A stretch of 64,000 nucleotides of DNA from Anaspis maculata (taxonomy: Eukaryota > Arthropoda > Insecta > Coleoptera > Scraptiidae). The stretch lies in contig OX421963.1 in assembly GCA_949128115.1 (NCBI GenBank), forward strand, positions 38,795,979-38,859,978. Reading direction: 5' to 3'. A program made the position numbers and the translations under genes. Positions 12,042 through 24,789 of this stretch are shown here, in pieces (position 1 is the first letter of the stretch; each line of letters opens with the position of its first letter). The notes under the pieces were generated by a model that was given only the letters and a program-made list of their open reading frames with translations, was not told where the DNA came from and did no database searches.

Positions 12042-12950
12042 ATACAGGGTTATTCAAAAGTCCGGAATAAAATTCATAACTTTTTTCCATATTGATTTCG
12101 GAAAAAACGCTCGAACAGGTCGATTTCTAAAAACGGTAAGCCGTTTTTTCATGACACGTGTCATGTTCTACCGTCAACCCCCTAGCCCCAAGCCACCCTT
12201 AGTATTTTTTTCAAATGGCACCCTATGTCTTGTGGGGGCTCGTTGGAAAGCTTGTCAAAAACTCTATTCAGATCTACCATTGAAAATTAGATCGGACGTT
12301 TCACCATGAAGCTTTGAGGAACCCCAGTTTTACTTAACAGTCCGGAATGAAATTCATAATTTTTTTCCATATTTATTTCGGAAAAAACGCTCGAACAGGT
12401 CGATTTCTAAAAACAGTAAGCCGTTTTTTCATGACACGTGTCAAGTTTTACCGTCAACCCCCTAACCCCAAGCCACCCTCAGTATTTTTTTTTCAAATGG
12501 CACCTGGCAAATGGGTGGCTTGGAGTTAGAGGGTTGACGGTAGAACATGACACGTGTCATGAAAAAACGGCTTACCGTTTTTAGAAATCGACCTGTTCGA
12601 GCGTTTTTTTTGAAATAAATATGGAAAAAAATTATGAATTTTATTCTGGACTGTTAAGTAAAACTGGGGTTCCTCAAAACTTCATGGTGAAGCGTCCGAT
12701 CTAATTTTCAATGGTAGATCTGAATAGAGTTTTTGACAAGCTTTCCAATGAGCCCCCACAAGCCATAGGGTGCCATTTGGAAAAAAATACTAAGGGTGGC
12801 TTGGGGTTAGGGGGTTGACGGTAGAACATGACACGTGTCATGAAAAGACGGCTTACCATTTTTAGAAATTGACCTGTTCGAGCATTTTTTCCGAAATAAA
12901 TATGGAAAAAAATTATGAATTTTATTCCGGACTTTTGAATAACCCTGTAT
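12042..12950. mobile_element. Palindromic element with doubled arms
   Basis: The ends are ATACAGGGTTATTCAAAAGT and its complement. Each arm carries two tandem copies of a ~160-bp block containing TCCGGAAT...TTCATAA and CATGACACGTGTCATG-like motifs. The order is block, block, centre near 12510, block inverted, block inverted. It lies inside the split F element. Confidence 0.8.
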
Positions 12951-13035
12951 ATCTACCACAGTTATGGACTTAAATATTGCACTTAGCAGCCCAAACATGA
13001 GAAATTGGCGAATGCATGCAATCACAAACTCAAAA

Positions 13036-14755
13036 AAAATCGGCTGTGTCACCCCAAAACTTCCCCGATGAGTAGCAAGGAACGGATGGAAATTTTATTA
13101 TGAAATGATGTTCCTTCGGGTGGGAAATTGGAGAAAAAGATTGAAGAATTGAGATATTTTCTCTAATCAGGGATTCATTTAGAGCTCCATCATTTGAGTT
13201 TCGTCTTGATGAGCTAGGCCGGTGGATTTTAAAGCGGGAAACTCTCGGAAAACTTGAAGAATTTCAAGAGAAATTGCCTGGAAATGTTCAAGAATCAATT
13301 ACCTTTTGTTTGAAGAAGGTTAGTATAAATCTGTTCACAAGCGAAAAAGTTACAAATTTGCATGTTTTCATTATAGGAACCAAATAATGTGAAAGAAAAG
13401 CGAGTGAGGCAGTCAGACGCATTAGTAGGTGATCGATCCGAAACTGGCACCACAGAAACATTGAAAATAGTTTGCAGGAAATTGAAAATTTTGAAAACTT
13501 GAATTTACCGGGAAAACCTCAAAAAAATTTCCAAATCATCTTATTATGAAGATCGTCAATTACGGCTTCACTTTAAGCTCCATAATTTTATCCGGTTTCG
13601 ATAACCCAAACCTGTTTTACATTTTCAACAGGGGAATTCCCGGGAAATTAGGAAGAAAATCGTTCGAAAATGTTCAAGAGCCAGTAGCCTCTTGTTTGAA
13701 AGAAAAAGATAAAAATCTGTTCACGGGATAAAAAGTTGGAAAATTTGCGGTTTTTCTAGAGATGAAAACTCGGAAACCGTGAGTTCGATTTCGAAAATTT
13801 TCTTTCCAAAAATTAATTTAATCTTTTCTCCAACTTTCATTCCCAGCATGTCTGCACCTAAAATGAATATTTCGTGGGGCTCACCGCATGTCAAAGTTGG
13901 CATAGTAGTTTTCTCAAATTCACAGAATATACTTATTTCATTTTGAAAAAATTATACCGTCAGAAAACCGGAACCGTGCCGATTTTGAAAATGAGACTAC
14001 ACGACGCCCAATCAAATATACTTTCGATATCAGTTTGACTTTTTCGAAAAAAGTTGATCGCCGAGCAGTAATGAATTTTTGAGTGGAGTCCTGCATCAAA
14101 GGCGAGTCGTTCTGGTCAAAATTCGGGCGAGAGGCCCTCTCAGGTGGCAACGGCTAGGAGAAATTTTGAAAATTCATACCGCTCGACTGGAAAATGGTGG
14201 AAGATTGCAACTCCAGACTTGATTTGACTCTTTTGTTTTGTTGCTTGCTGCGAAATTTGGTCCCAATCCATCTGATAGATTTTGAATAATTGAATGGTAA
14301 AGTTTTGAATTTTGACATTTTTTATTATTTGACAGATGACAGATAGGGGAAAACTTTTAACTGTTCTGAATACAGTTTTTTATGGACTCTCAAGCGGTAT
14401 ATTGCAAGTCAAGTTCCGTGATGTATAACATCTATCATTCTTTGGTAGTGGCATTTCCGTTTGACAGATAAGAGCCAAAAACTAATAGGCTCATTCCAGG
14501 GACCAAAAATGTCCGCATGCCGAATTTTAAGTCGATCGGATCAACGCTGCGGCTGTAATCGTAGAAGGTTACAGACAAGACACACAGACAGACACACATA
14601 CAGACAGACATCACTCCAAAAATGTTCTTAATCGTCTTGGGGGACCTCATAATGGATATATCCGTCTTCATCTCGAAAAAAAATTTTAGCGCGTTCACAA
14701 TACTCCCCCTCCTTGTTGGGTGGTGGGTCGGGGAAGTAAAAAGAAAACACCAATA
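13036..14755. repeat. Unclassified 1.7-kb interspersed repeat, copy A
   Basis: It is collinear with 44527-46255 from TCGGCTGTGTCACCCC to GGGAAGTAAAA. Both copies share a CAGACAGACA-rich stretch followed by TTGGGTGGTGGGT near the end. A third, partial copy is at about 32400-33090. All frames are broken; the repeat class is not recognised. Confidence 0.7.
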
Positions 14756-14789
14756 TGAAATGAAAACCAAATAGAGAAATTACACGTTT

Positions 14790-15560
14790 CAACTAGGTAC
14801 CTATATTTTGCGACTTTCCTTTCTTTTTATTCCTTCTTTTTGAACGTTCTTCAACTATTTCTGCGTGATACTTTCCATGCGTTGTTATCCTTTCTTTGCG
14901 CTCTTCCGCTATTTTTTTTTGCATTTCATTCTTTCCTTACACGCGTCGACTGCTCTTTTTTGCAACTTTCTTCCCTTTATGTGTGATGTATTCCTTCTTT
15001 CCAATTTTTTTCAATTATAACGATTTCTGTGATTTTTAGCCCTGTTAATTCCTTGTTTTACGACGCGTTCTTCTTAGCTTCTTCCCGCCCGACACCACCA
15101 TTTCGCTCCCCAGTCCCGTTGGTGTCTATTGGTAGCATATTGCCACAAAACCAATGTCTTTTGGTGGTTTTCTTACTATTTCTTGCGATATCTCGCCTTT
15201 TTTTTTAATTTATGACGCGTTATTTTTAGCTTCCCCTTCCCAACACCCCTTTTTTGCTCTTCAGCTCCGCTGGTGTGTTTTATCTTCTTTTTAGTTTTAT
15301 TACCATTTCGTTCGGGGGATTGCATATCCGCCTGGCGCCAAAAAAAATACACTGCGCAGCTTTCCAAACTTCTGATTATTTTTCTCGAAAGTTTGTGGAT
15401 CTCCAGCAAAATATCCTTTGAAAAAGCTTCTTGGTCACTGTTTGTAGTCCATTCCTACTTTTGCGATGATCAAAATCGAGATTCCCTTTATGGCACGGTC
15501 ACCGTTGTTATTACTTTCTACCCCTCTACTTTCTGCCCCGACGAATATTTTTGAATTCTA
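14790..15560. repeat. Pyrimidine-rich degenerate repeats
   Basis: T/C-rich sequence with ACGCGTT...TTAGCTTC...CAACACC...GCTCCGCTGGTGT recurring about 150 bp apart (15060-15130 and 15213-15275). I see no gene. Confidence 0.45.
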
Positions 15561-15734
15561 GTCACATCTTCAGGTTCTACATTGAAATCAGAAAGGGTAA
15601 AATGTCCTTGATATTTTTTATTCGGAGGCTTCGTTTTCGATAATTTGAGTTTCGCTTCAATGTCTGGAAACATGGTCAAAAGAGCTGCTTTTATTACTGA
15701 ACTTTAAAATCAAATTGAAAAACCCAACATATTG

Positions 15735-16080
15735 CTGCAAAAATCGCGTGCGATGGGCGATGGTCTGGACAATACCATGCTCTATTTCTCGAGGCAAGGC
15801 TATGGTGCCAGGCTATGTGCGGTGCGCTGTGCGAGGCTCCACTTCGGCCACGTACATTTAAAACAACGCATGTATTTTTTGCGTGTGCGAGGCAATGGTG
15901 CCAGGCTATGGTACAAGGCGATGGTCGGTGCGCCGTTGTGGACACGAAAAGCCAGGCGATGTGCGAGGCCTCACTGCGGACACTTACATTCAAAACAATG
16001 CATCTATTTTTTCTAGAGTACGAGGCTATGGGCCAGGCGATGGTACCAGGCGATGGTCGGTGCGCCGTTATGGCCACACA
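15735..16080. repeat. ~131-bp tandem repeat (GGCGATGGTCGGTGCGCCG)
   Basis: About 2.6 units. The block with ACAACGCATGTATTTTTTGC at about 15862 recurs in near-identical form 131 bp later. ORFs across it on both strands are by-products of the repeat. It lies inside the split F element. Confidence 0.75.
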
Positions 16081-16502
16081 CTAACAGCGTCTAAGTATTT
16101 CACGTTCTCTCGCAGATAAACGAACTGGATCCCCACACATGGCGTGAAAATTATCAGGTACCTAATCAAAACCAATGAAGGAACAACACAACAGTAACAG
16201 TAGGTATAACGTAACAGGAACAACTGTAACTGTATAAGTTATACGTACAGATTCTTGAAACTTGCGTCGATAGGTGCTTATCACGATTTTCTTTCCAAAA
16301 GCTATCCAGGTGGACAGAAACATGACAGTTTGGACGACAGTAAAAAATTTCGCGGTTGATTTTGATTGACATGTCACACTGACTATTGGGACTAAAACAA
16401 TAAACGTTTTAGAACTAGACAAAGCTAAAGCGACTTTCACCATATACTTCCAATGCCTGCTGAGATAGCAATCAATCTGAAACAACGTATATTATGCCGA
16501 TC

Positions 16503-16964
16503 CAAGGACGTCTATACTGACTGGACAAGAAGCTTCGCCGGTTTTGACGTAGAAAGGTGAAGCCGAGATTTGACAATCCCGACGGTCGAAGTGTTATTGT
16601 CCGCGACTGGTCCGCCACCCGTAACTGCCCGTGTGACTGCCCGTAACCATAGTCACGTTCAGTCGGAGCACGCTCGAAACTGTCGTTCAGAAGTTTGCTG
16701 CCAGGCCCGGTATGGGCCCGGTCTTGTAAAATGATAGCAATTAGTCAATTACCTGCAACAAAAAGTGTTATGTTGCGGGGTCCGCTTGTTGCGAACACTA
16801 TTGGGCTTGCGCGGCATAGTCAACGATAATTCGCCATGGATGCACAAGAGGCTGGCGGCGTCCATCACGAATGTCACGATGACAATCCCGACGGTCACAG
16901 ATTCAAATCAAGCTTCAAGATGGCGGCGAAGTTTCTTATCCAGCCAGTAGTATAGACATCCTTG
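16503..16964. mobile_element. 462-bp TIR element
   Basis: CAAGGACGTCTATACT at the left pairs with AGTATAGACATCCTTG at the right, and the match extends inwards to CTTCGCCG/CGGCGAAG. It is non-autonomous. Confidence 0.65.
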
Positions 16965-17639
16965 TGCCGATCAGCTTTTAAATTCAGCACTAGAACGGTA
17001 ATTTTCTTACGCCAAGTTGGCAATTCTGCGATAATTGGGGATGCTCAAATTTGTAATGTTGGATCAGTTTTTCCCTAGATGACCTTGAATTTGTATTGTC
17101 AATCAAGTACAGCGCTGTTGCAAGATTGTGCGAACGTTCAAGGCGTCTTGATTTTGGTAGATTTTCGCCAGTTTAAATGGGCGACTGGTGGTGGAATGTT
17201 TTTTCAAATAAAATAATAAATCACGTTGAGGAAACTTCTAATTTTTGGTCAAAAATAAAGGTCACTAGCTGATATCTGAAATTAATCTGTGCCCTTCAAA
17301 TTTAACACTAGTTGATAGATTTTACAAGCTCTCGAAGGTAATAATCGAAAATTTCACAATTTTTCTGAAATTATTGCTATGTCTGTACTAAGGATCTAAT
17401 TTTAGTGACAACGTAAATCAACTTATATAGTGCAATAGTACCTAGTATCACTATATGTAGGTACTTGAGATACATTGATACTATAACTAAACACATATGT
17501 ATATACAACAATTCTTGAAAACCTGTGAGATGAATTAACTTCAGCTACAGCATTCGCTTGAAGATCTATAGGCAAAGCACAGAGAAACTGTTCGACGTAG
17601 CTTTAATGCAAAAAAAAAAAGGAAAAGATGTCAGCGAGG
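16965..17639. other. Intergenic, nothing recognised
   Basis: AT-rich sequence with TAGGTACCTAGTA motifs near 17440. No gene or repeat boundary was found. Confidence 0.4.
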
Positions 17640-18260
17640 CTGATATCAGTGGCCATCTTAGGAAACAGAGGGTAGAGTAGATGCAGCAAGTGGGCTAGTG
17701 CGAAGTTGCCGATGGAGATGTTGAGGAACTACAGGTCTAGCTCAGATGCAGTTTTTGATAGCCATTGTCCGCGGACACCTACTCCGCGACGATGTGGTTC
17801 ATGGTCTGGTTCTCAGTTCCACATGGCTGCGATGTTCAAAATTGGCAGCCAGAAAGTCTGGGTAGATTTGACAACTCCAGCAATGATTCTCAATGCTTGG
17901 TTAAGAATGACGTCAATGATGTTGTGTGTGTGTGCTATTCATCCAAACAGGAGCGCAGTATTCCGCTGTCGACTAGACCAAGACAAAGGTGGATATCCGA
18001 ATAGTGGCGTCGACACTCCATGTAGTTCTCGCAAGTCTCTGAACCAGGTTCATTCGTGTCTTCGTCTTGGCACTGAGTTTCTCCAAGTTGAGCTTGAAGG
18101 ACAATGTTTGGTCGAAGGTCACACCGAGGTACTTGGGAGTGGGATTGTGCTGCAGATGAAGTCCAGCCATCAAAGCTGACATTGAGGTGACGATCTGCTC
18201 CTCTGTTGTTCAGGTGAATGGTTCTAGTCTCTATCTCCCGAGAGTTCGGATTCAATCCTC
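17640..18260 (-). pseudogene. Decayed non-LTR reverse transcriptase, Jockey-like C-terminal part
   Basis: On the minus strand, peptides from different frames line up with the thumb/C-terminal part of Jockey-type RTs. They are TIHLNNRGADRHLNVSFDG (18210-18150), HNPTPKYLGVTFDQTLSF (18150-18090) and LEKLSAKTKTRMNLVQRLA (18085-18030). Further on comes a stretch with GTENQTMNHIVAECPR near 17810-17760. Several frameshifts and stops are present, so it is a dead fragment. Confidence 0.75.
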
Positions 18261-19456
18261 ATTTCTGAAAGATGACAAAATTCTGTTGGAAAATCGTAAT
18301 ACATATTTATTTTGTGCAGAAATATCATAGTGAAAAATCACAGAATTGGCGGGTTTTTATTTTGCACATCTGTGTTATTTGTCCAAAAAGTTCGTTTTCA
18401 GTTTTGACAAAAAAATACAAGGTAAAACTTTGGATCAAGTTTTCATTTTTGGCTGGTCATAATCTACTCACTGTTCGACTGAATTGGTTCAAATTCATTT
18501 CATGGCTTGTCTCTGTTGACAGAAGGGCTGGCCTAAAAAGCTAAAATTACAGAAGCCAACTTTTTTCAAGAAAGAATCGAGCCACATTGCGGGTCAACCA
18601 TTAAATTTGCCTCAATATGGCTCGAACCCGATAACAGTATTCCCAAAAATGTAAATTTGACCAAATAACACAGGGATACATTTTTCCGAATCTGCGGCCC
18701 TGGGCTTTGATTAACCCAGTAATTCTTGACAAGTTTTAACAGAGGAATATTGCTGGTAAATCTAAACAAAATTGAAGTCCTCTATCTGCCATTGGTCTAT
18801 GTAACGTTAATAAATAACCTTATAGCGTGGAGACCTCAGGTGATGATAAGCACCGCAAAGCAAGAGCGCCTTTCTCTGGTGGTGATTCAGGCGTGGCCCC
18901 AAACTGATGGTAATTTGTGGAAATTCACTGGAATCCCGTGGCTATCCATTTAATTTGAAGAAATCGTATCCGGTGAGAATCCCGTGGCAATCCATCACAA
19001 TCCGTTGAACGTTCTGATGTCCCAGTAATTCACCCGAGGATTCACCCCTTGGTCATTTGCATCTGAAGTCAACTTTGAATGAAAGAAAAAAATTACATGC
19101 ACCTAAGTACTGAGACAAGAGTGCTACTCGTACTTACCTCATAAATGTACAGGCAGAACCATGAATATAGCAATGGCAGAACCGGGGGCAGAACACTTGA
19201 ATGAAATTTTCCCAGGAATGTAAACAACTATGACACTCACCTGACATCATGACAAACAACGGCCAAGGCAACAGGGCAGCGGATATGATGAAAGGAGACG
19301 CCAGATCTGGCATTTCTTGTCAAAATTTTCTAACCTCTTTGATCTCAGCCCGTTTTCGCGCAATTTGGTCTATGAGCGTCCGTTACACTCTAGGCAACAT
19401 GCGGCCAACCGCGTTTTTAATTCTGCTGAATTTAAAACGTGATCGGCATATACGTA
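18261..19456. other. Intergenic, nothing recognised
   Basis: No gene, hairpin or tandem array was recognised in this 1.2 kb. A weak internal repetition of AATCCCGTGGC..ATCC occurs near 18930-18990. Confidence 0.4.
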
Positions 19457-20584
19457 TACGTTGTTTCAGATTGATTGCTATCTCAGCAGGCATTGGAAGT
19501 ATATGGTGAAAGTCGCTTTAGCTTTGTCTAGTTCTAAAACGTTTATTGTTTTAGTCCCAATAGTCAGTGTGACATGTCAATCAAAATCAACTGGAAAGTT
19601 TTTTACTGTCGTCCAAACTGTCATGTTTCTGTCCACCTAGATAGCTTTTGGAAAGAAAATCGTAATGTGCACCTATCGACGCAAGTTTTAAGAATCTGTA
19701 CGTGTTACTTATACAGTTACTGTTGTTCCTGTTACGTTATACCTACTGTTACTGTTGTGTTGTTCCTTCATTGGTTTTGATTACCTGATAATTTTCACGC
19801 CATGTGTGGGGATCCAGTTCGTTTATCTGCGAGAGAACGTGAAACACTTTGACGCTGTTACAAAGAATTCTTCAGAGATTCCAACAATGCAGCTGCCAGC
19901 ATTCAGCGCGTTGCTTTGATCTTTAGTAACGTACTGCACGGTCAAACGAATACTGGCAAAAAGAATCCAAGGTGTGTCACTACAACCAAAAAGTGGCCGT
20001 GGATCCCTGAGCCCAGTCGAGAAAAAAATCAGCCAGGCGCCCGTTCTCAATCAAAAGAGTAGGTACAGTACAGTATGTTGTGGCATATCCTACCAGATTT
20101 CGTGCTTATGTCTTCACTAAAAGGCTCAGTTGAAGTAGAACAGCGTAACTCGGCTTTAGAAGCAGATCTTCCTTGATATCTAATGCCTCTCAAGGCCATG
20201 GAGTTTGCTTTACTGCTTTACTATCTACCTGTGTGATATGTGCACAATGTTGATTGAGACTGTGGCAAGAACGAAATCTGCTGACTCGCCAGGTGCCTAT
20301 TTTTTTTAGTCCCGAGATCAGAAACAGAGACGGTTTGACATCAAAACTGCATGTATCTTTCTTCAAGTGCACCTTGGATAGGGTGCCGCACGTGGTACTC
20401 GATAAAAAACTGAAGAAATACTTTCTGACTGAAAGGAGTGAAAGATCTGACTTATAACCTGAAAATAAATAATGAAGTTTCCATGAGATTTACACTTTTG
20501 ATTTGACGTTTTTTGTAACTAAATCTAAAGCTGCATTTAGATTTTCATGACCTACTGGGATAGCAATATTTCTGAAACAACGTA
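19457..20584 (+). mobile_element. TA-flanked element F, copy 2
   Basis: It is complete, 1128 bp, with ends TACGTTGTTTCAGA and TCTGAAACAACGTA and TA on both sides. Two short frames (CRPNCHVSVHLDSFWKEN and HVSFFKCTL) are kept in all three copies, but they are as conserved as the surrounding DNA, so coding is unproven. Confidence 0.8.
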
Positions 20585-21689
20585 TATACCAAGGAGGTTA
20601 GAATATAAGGAGGGAACGTAACCCAGCTTGTAGGCGAGGAAATTTGATGCGGAACGGGGTGAGGGGAAATCATGTATTTGAGTATGCAACCCGTAAGTTA
20701 TGAACCACCCGAAGGCACACGAATCACAGAGGTCTATCCCACAGAATTATACAGCAAAGTGACAGCATATCATTCGTTTTTGTGGTTAAATTTTTTCATT
20801 TGTCAGTTTCGCTCTTCAATGTGGCATTTTCAATCGCTTTTGAGGTTTTTGAATGTGAAAACCGCAGCGATCGCCGTTCAGAGACAGTTTTTCCAAGCAG
20901 AAGACAATCCAAACTAGAAAATACTGTTGCACAAGTAAGTGAACCTGGAACAATAAATTTTGAAGTTACGAATATGCCCAATTCAAGATTTGCAGCTCCA
21001 AATGATTTGATTCTATCCTCTACGACGTGTGCCCTTGTCCAGTGCCGAAATGAAAAGGACATAACCGCCTTGCAAACTCATGGAAGACCAAACAAATGAA
21101 AAGCTCGAGCAAGCCAAAGTATGCCTCCTGCACTGCCCAGTGCACAGCTGCTGTGTACCTACCTATTTAACCTAGTACAGTTACCAGTATTGTGCGTACG
21201 GACCTACGTGTGTGTTGTACTAGTGTGCACCTACACTGGATAATTCATACTTATAAAATGGAAGCAAGTCAATTAGGTAATTGAGAGTCAAAAATGCCAC
21301 AAAATTTTGATAATATTGGTTTTATCATTCCAAATTCAAGGATGCCTATTTTTGGATTTCACATGCACGATCGAAGAGAAGATACTGCCTTTTACTCAAG
21401 AAGAAATTGAATAAAGAAAAAAGTCACTTGAAGTATGACCGCCTCGACCCAGTCAACCTTCAAGTTCTTTTGTGCATAGGTGATGATTTGATGAAATGGA
21501 TATGATGTAAGGCTTAGCTTTAGGAGGCCTAGATCTTAGTTTAGAGCACCATGATGAAAGGCATTAAAAAACCACAGAATAATGATGAATCAGAAGAACG
21601 ATACTGCTTGGCCCAAGAATTATTATTGAAACTTGAGTAAATCTCTTTGAAAATTTACAATTGAAAATAACTTTTCCATATTCAAGATC

Positions 21690-22260
21690 TCTGAACCTCA
21701 CCAGAACATTCCATAATCAATAAGGAAGGATCGAGCACTACTGGTGGTCTCTGAAGAAGTAATGGAAAGATGGAGTGAATATTTCCAAGAGTTACTGAGT
21801 GCACAACCAAGGTAGACTGATAAAGACGACATTAACAAAGAAAATACGATCGAAGACAGAAATGGGGGGACGCTAACAGAAGACCTGAAAGAACAAAAGC
21901 ATTCCTGAAACTGAAAAACGGCAAAGCTCCTGGACATGATAAATTTACATCAGAGATAATAAATAGCTTTGGGAGAAGAGGGAAAAAGATTGCTGCTGGA
22001 AATCTACAATATAAAGCATAGAAAAGAAAAGGGGGTTCTTAACGAGTGTGCAAACCATAAATGCATCACCTTGCTGAACATGCCAATGCAAATATACAAC
22101 TACTGGGAAAGAAACTGAAAAAGACTATAGAGCCAACGTTGCTGAACACTCAGAGTGGACTCCGATAAAAAGGTAGCGTGCAAAGCCTCATCTTCACAAT
22201 GCATCAAAAAATTCAGAGAGCAACGAGGAGTGAAAAAGAAACTAACTAGTGCTATAAAAA
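21690..22260 (+). pseudogene. Decayed LINE reverse transcriptase fragment
   Basis: Scattered plus-strand peptides resemble the RT core of non-LTR retroelements. They are FLKLKNGKAPGHDKFTSEII (about 21903-21962), NHKCITLLNMP (about 22049-22083) and TLLNTQSGLR-KGSVQSLIFTMHQ (about 22137-22207). Stops and frameshifts separate them. The palm-domain YADD block was not found. The fragment lies inside element G. Confidence 0.65.
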
Positions 22261-22779
22261 GTCTGTACAAGAATACCACCAGTAATATGTACTACTAAGA
22301 CACTAATGAATAAAAAAGAAGTAACAAAGAAGACCAAGCTGAAAGTACCTATAATACGATTTTCAGATCAATACTGACTGATGACTCACAGGTGAGACAT
22401 GGAGGTCTTATCTAAGAGAATGCAGAAGGAGCGTGAAGCAACGGGGATGAAGTATGCGTCTGCGGAGTAAAAAAAAATAGTGAGGAGACACAATTCGTAA
22501 CCCCGAGTAAGAAAAGAGCTGAGATGAGGCCTGCAACAAAATTTGTAGATAAGAGACAACTGAGTTGCTGAGGACGCCTAGAGAGCATGAACGAGGATAG
22601 ACCAGTAGAACGATAAGCGAGAATGACAGGAATAAGAAATCAAGAAAGACAAAAAGAAGCATAGGACGCAACAGTATAATAAATAACAGAAAATTGACTG
22701 AGCTGGAATAAAGGAAGAACGCTCGCTGAAGACAAGAGACGATGAGAAGTTCATACATCAAGAAAAATTTGATACTCAA

Positions 22780-23540
22780 TGCCGAGAAAGAACTGAGTTT
22801 TATTGTTGATATTTTATGAGAATGTTACATTTTTATTTGTATTATTCACACCACTACGCCGCAAAATAAAAGGATGTTGATAAATATAAAACAAAATTCG
22901 ACTGCCACATCTTGTCATCATCAGTGTTGCACCTCTTCTGTTTTCTTTCAATCTTTGTCATCCATTTCAGCCCCTTTTCGTCATCTCCCAACAATTGCCT
23001 CAGAGTTCTGCCCTCCTTCAGCGATTCCTGACATGACCTCAAGTGCTCCATCGTCTCACTCCTTTCCACAACATGATGTACCCTGGTAGCTTCCAGTAGC
23101 TACTCGTCTGTACCCCATCACCACACCCCAACCTTGCAAATCGCTGCTTCCAGCCTTCACGTTTGGATTAATCGTGCATCTAGGCACTTATTTGCCTTGT
23201 AGGTCTTTGTATTCTTGGTTTGGCATATCTAGAGTCTTGTAGCTTGTTTATCTGCACCTGCTTCTGTTCATCTCTGTTCCTTCTGTTCTGCTTTCCATTT
23301 CTGCTACGCTATGCCCTTTTGCTTTTTCTGCTCGAAAAATTTCTTTCTGGGCGGTGACCGCTAGTGGTCTCGGCATCCAAAAGCCATGAAAGCTACTGAT
23401 TCCGCCATTATGAAAATGAGAAATTGGCAAAGGAAAAACACAAACACAAAAACTGACTGATTCTGTCACTACGCTTTTCGCAGTGACAGATTCATGATTC
23501 TGTGGGATGGACCTCTGTGACTCGTGGTCGTGTGCCTTCG
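22780..23540. other. Interior of element G, nothing recognised
   Basis: No gene or repeat was recognised. A local inverted pair around TCTGTCACT...AGTGACAGA lies at 23461-23492. Confidence 0.35.
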
Positions 23541-23645
23541 TGTGGTTCATAACTTACGGGTTGCATACCCAGAACGTGACGTCACACGGCTTCACTTTTT
23601 TGAGCTCATGTTCCCTCCTGCTATAATTATAACCTCCTTGGTATA

Positions 23646-24783
23646 TACGTTGTTTCAGATTGATTGCTATCTCAGTAGGCATTGGAAGTATATGGTAAAA
23701 GTCGCTTTAGCTTTGTCTAGTTCTAAAACGTTTATTGTTTTAGTCCCAAGTCAGTGTGACATGTCAATCATTATCAACCGCGAAGTTTTTTACTGTCGTC
23801 CAAACTGTCATGTTTCTGTCCACCTAGATAGCTTTTGGAAAGAAAATCGTAATAAGCACCTATCAACGCAAGTTTTAAGAATCTGTACGTGTTACTTATA
23901 CAGTTACTGTTGTTCCTGTTACGTTATACCTACTGTTACTGTTGTGTTGTTCTTTCATTGGTTTTGATTACCTGATAATTTTCACGCCATGTGTGGGAAT
24001 CCAGTTCGTTTATCTGCGAGAGAACGTGAAATACTTTGACGCTGTTACGAAGAACTCTTCAGAGATTCCAACAATGCAGCTGCCAGCATTCAGCGCGTTG
24101 CTTTGATCTTTAGTAACGTACAGCACGGTCAAACGCATACTGGCAAAAAAGAAGCCAAGGTTTGTCACTACTTACAAGACTTACAACCAAAAAGTAGCCG
24201 TGGATCCCTGGGCCCAGTCGAGAAAAAAATCAGCCAGGCGCCCGTTCTCAATCAAAAGAGTAGGTACAGTACAGTCTGTTGTGCCATATCCTACCAGATT
24301 TCGTGCTTCTGTCTTCACTAAAAGGCTCAGTTGAAGTAGAACAGCGTAACTCGGCTTTCGAAGCAGATCTTCCTTGATATCTGATCCCTCTCAAGGCCAT
24401 GGAGTTTGCTTTACTGCTTTTACTATCTATACCTGTGTGATATGTGGACAATGTTGATTGAGACTGTGGCAAGAACGAAATCTGCTCCCCAGGTGCCTAT
24501 TTTTTTTAGTCCTGAGATCGAAAACAGAGACGGTTCGAAATCAAAACTGCATGTATCTTTCTTCAAGTGCACCTTGAATGGGGTGCCGCACGTGATACTC
24601 GATAAAAAATGTAGAAATACTTTCTGACTGAAAGGAGTGAAAGATCTGACTTATAACCTGAAAATAATTAATGAAGTTTCCACGAGATTTACACTTTTGA
24701 TTTGACGTTTTTTGTAACTAAATCTAAAGCTGCATTTAGATTTTCGTGACCTACTGGGATAGCAATATTTCTGAAACAACGTA
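23646..24783 (+). mobile_element. TA-flanked element F, copy 3
   Basis: It is 1138 bp with the same ends and orientation as copy 2, and TA on both sides. It differs from copy 2 by scattered substitutions and small indels. Confidence 0.8.
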
Positions 24784-24789
24784 TATATA

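Larger units (their letters stand above)
11319..16489 (-). mobile_element. TA-flanked element F, copy 1, split by insertion
   Basis: The inverted ends are TACGTTG...TTTCAGA and TCTGAAACAACGTA, with TA outside both. Compared with copies at 19457-20584 and 23646-24783, this copy is collinear (reverse) to 11994 and resumes at 16083. About 4.1 kb is inserted and about 60 bp of element is missing. The left end has a small GCGT duplication. TA flanks suggest a Tc1/mariner-type mechanism; no transposase was recognised. Confidence 0.75.
20587..23643. mobile_element. TIR element G lying between two F copies
   Basis: The left end TACCAAGGAGGTTA pairs with the right end TAACCTCCTTGGTA. A second paired block (GTATGCAACCCGTAAGTTAT) lies about 105 bp inside each end. 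The element is 3.06 kb and contains a dead LINE fragment. Both ends meet an F element with a single TA between. Confidence 0.7.

Noticed and set aside
15694..16077. 127-codon minus-strand ORF
   Set aside because: It lies in a 131-bp tandem repeat; all long frames there on both strands are repeat by-products.
22408..22779. 123-codon minus-strand ORF of hydrophobic composition
   Set aside because: It is antisense to purine-rich decayed LINE sequence; Leu/Phe/Ser richness is expected from the base composition.
20587..23643. An endogenous virus
   Set aside because: No capsid, polymerase or envelope-like reading frames were seen; the only polymerase remnant is a non-LTR RT.
19457..24783. Reading the two F copies as LTRs of a retrotransposon around element G
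   Set aside because: The repeats end in inverted TACGTTG/CAACGTA rather than TG...CA, F also occurs alone at 11319, and no primer-binding site, polypurine tract or gag-pol sequence is seen.
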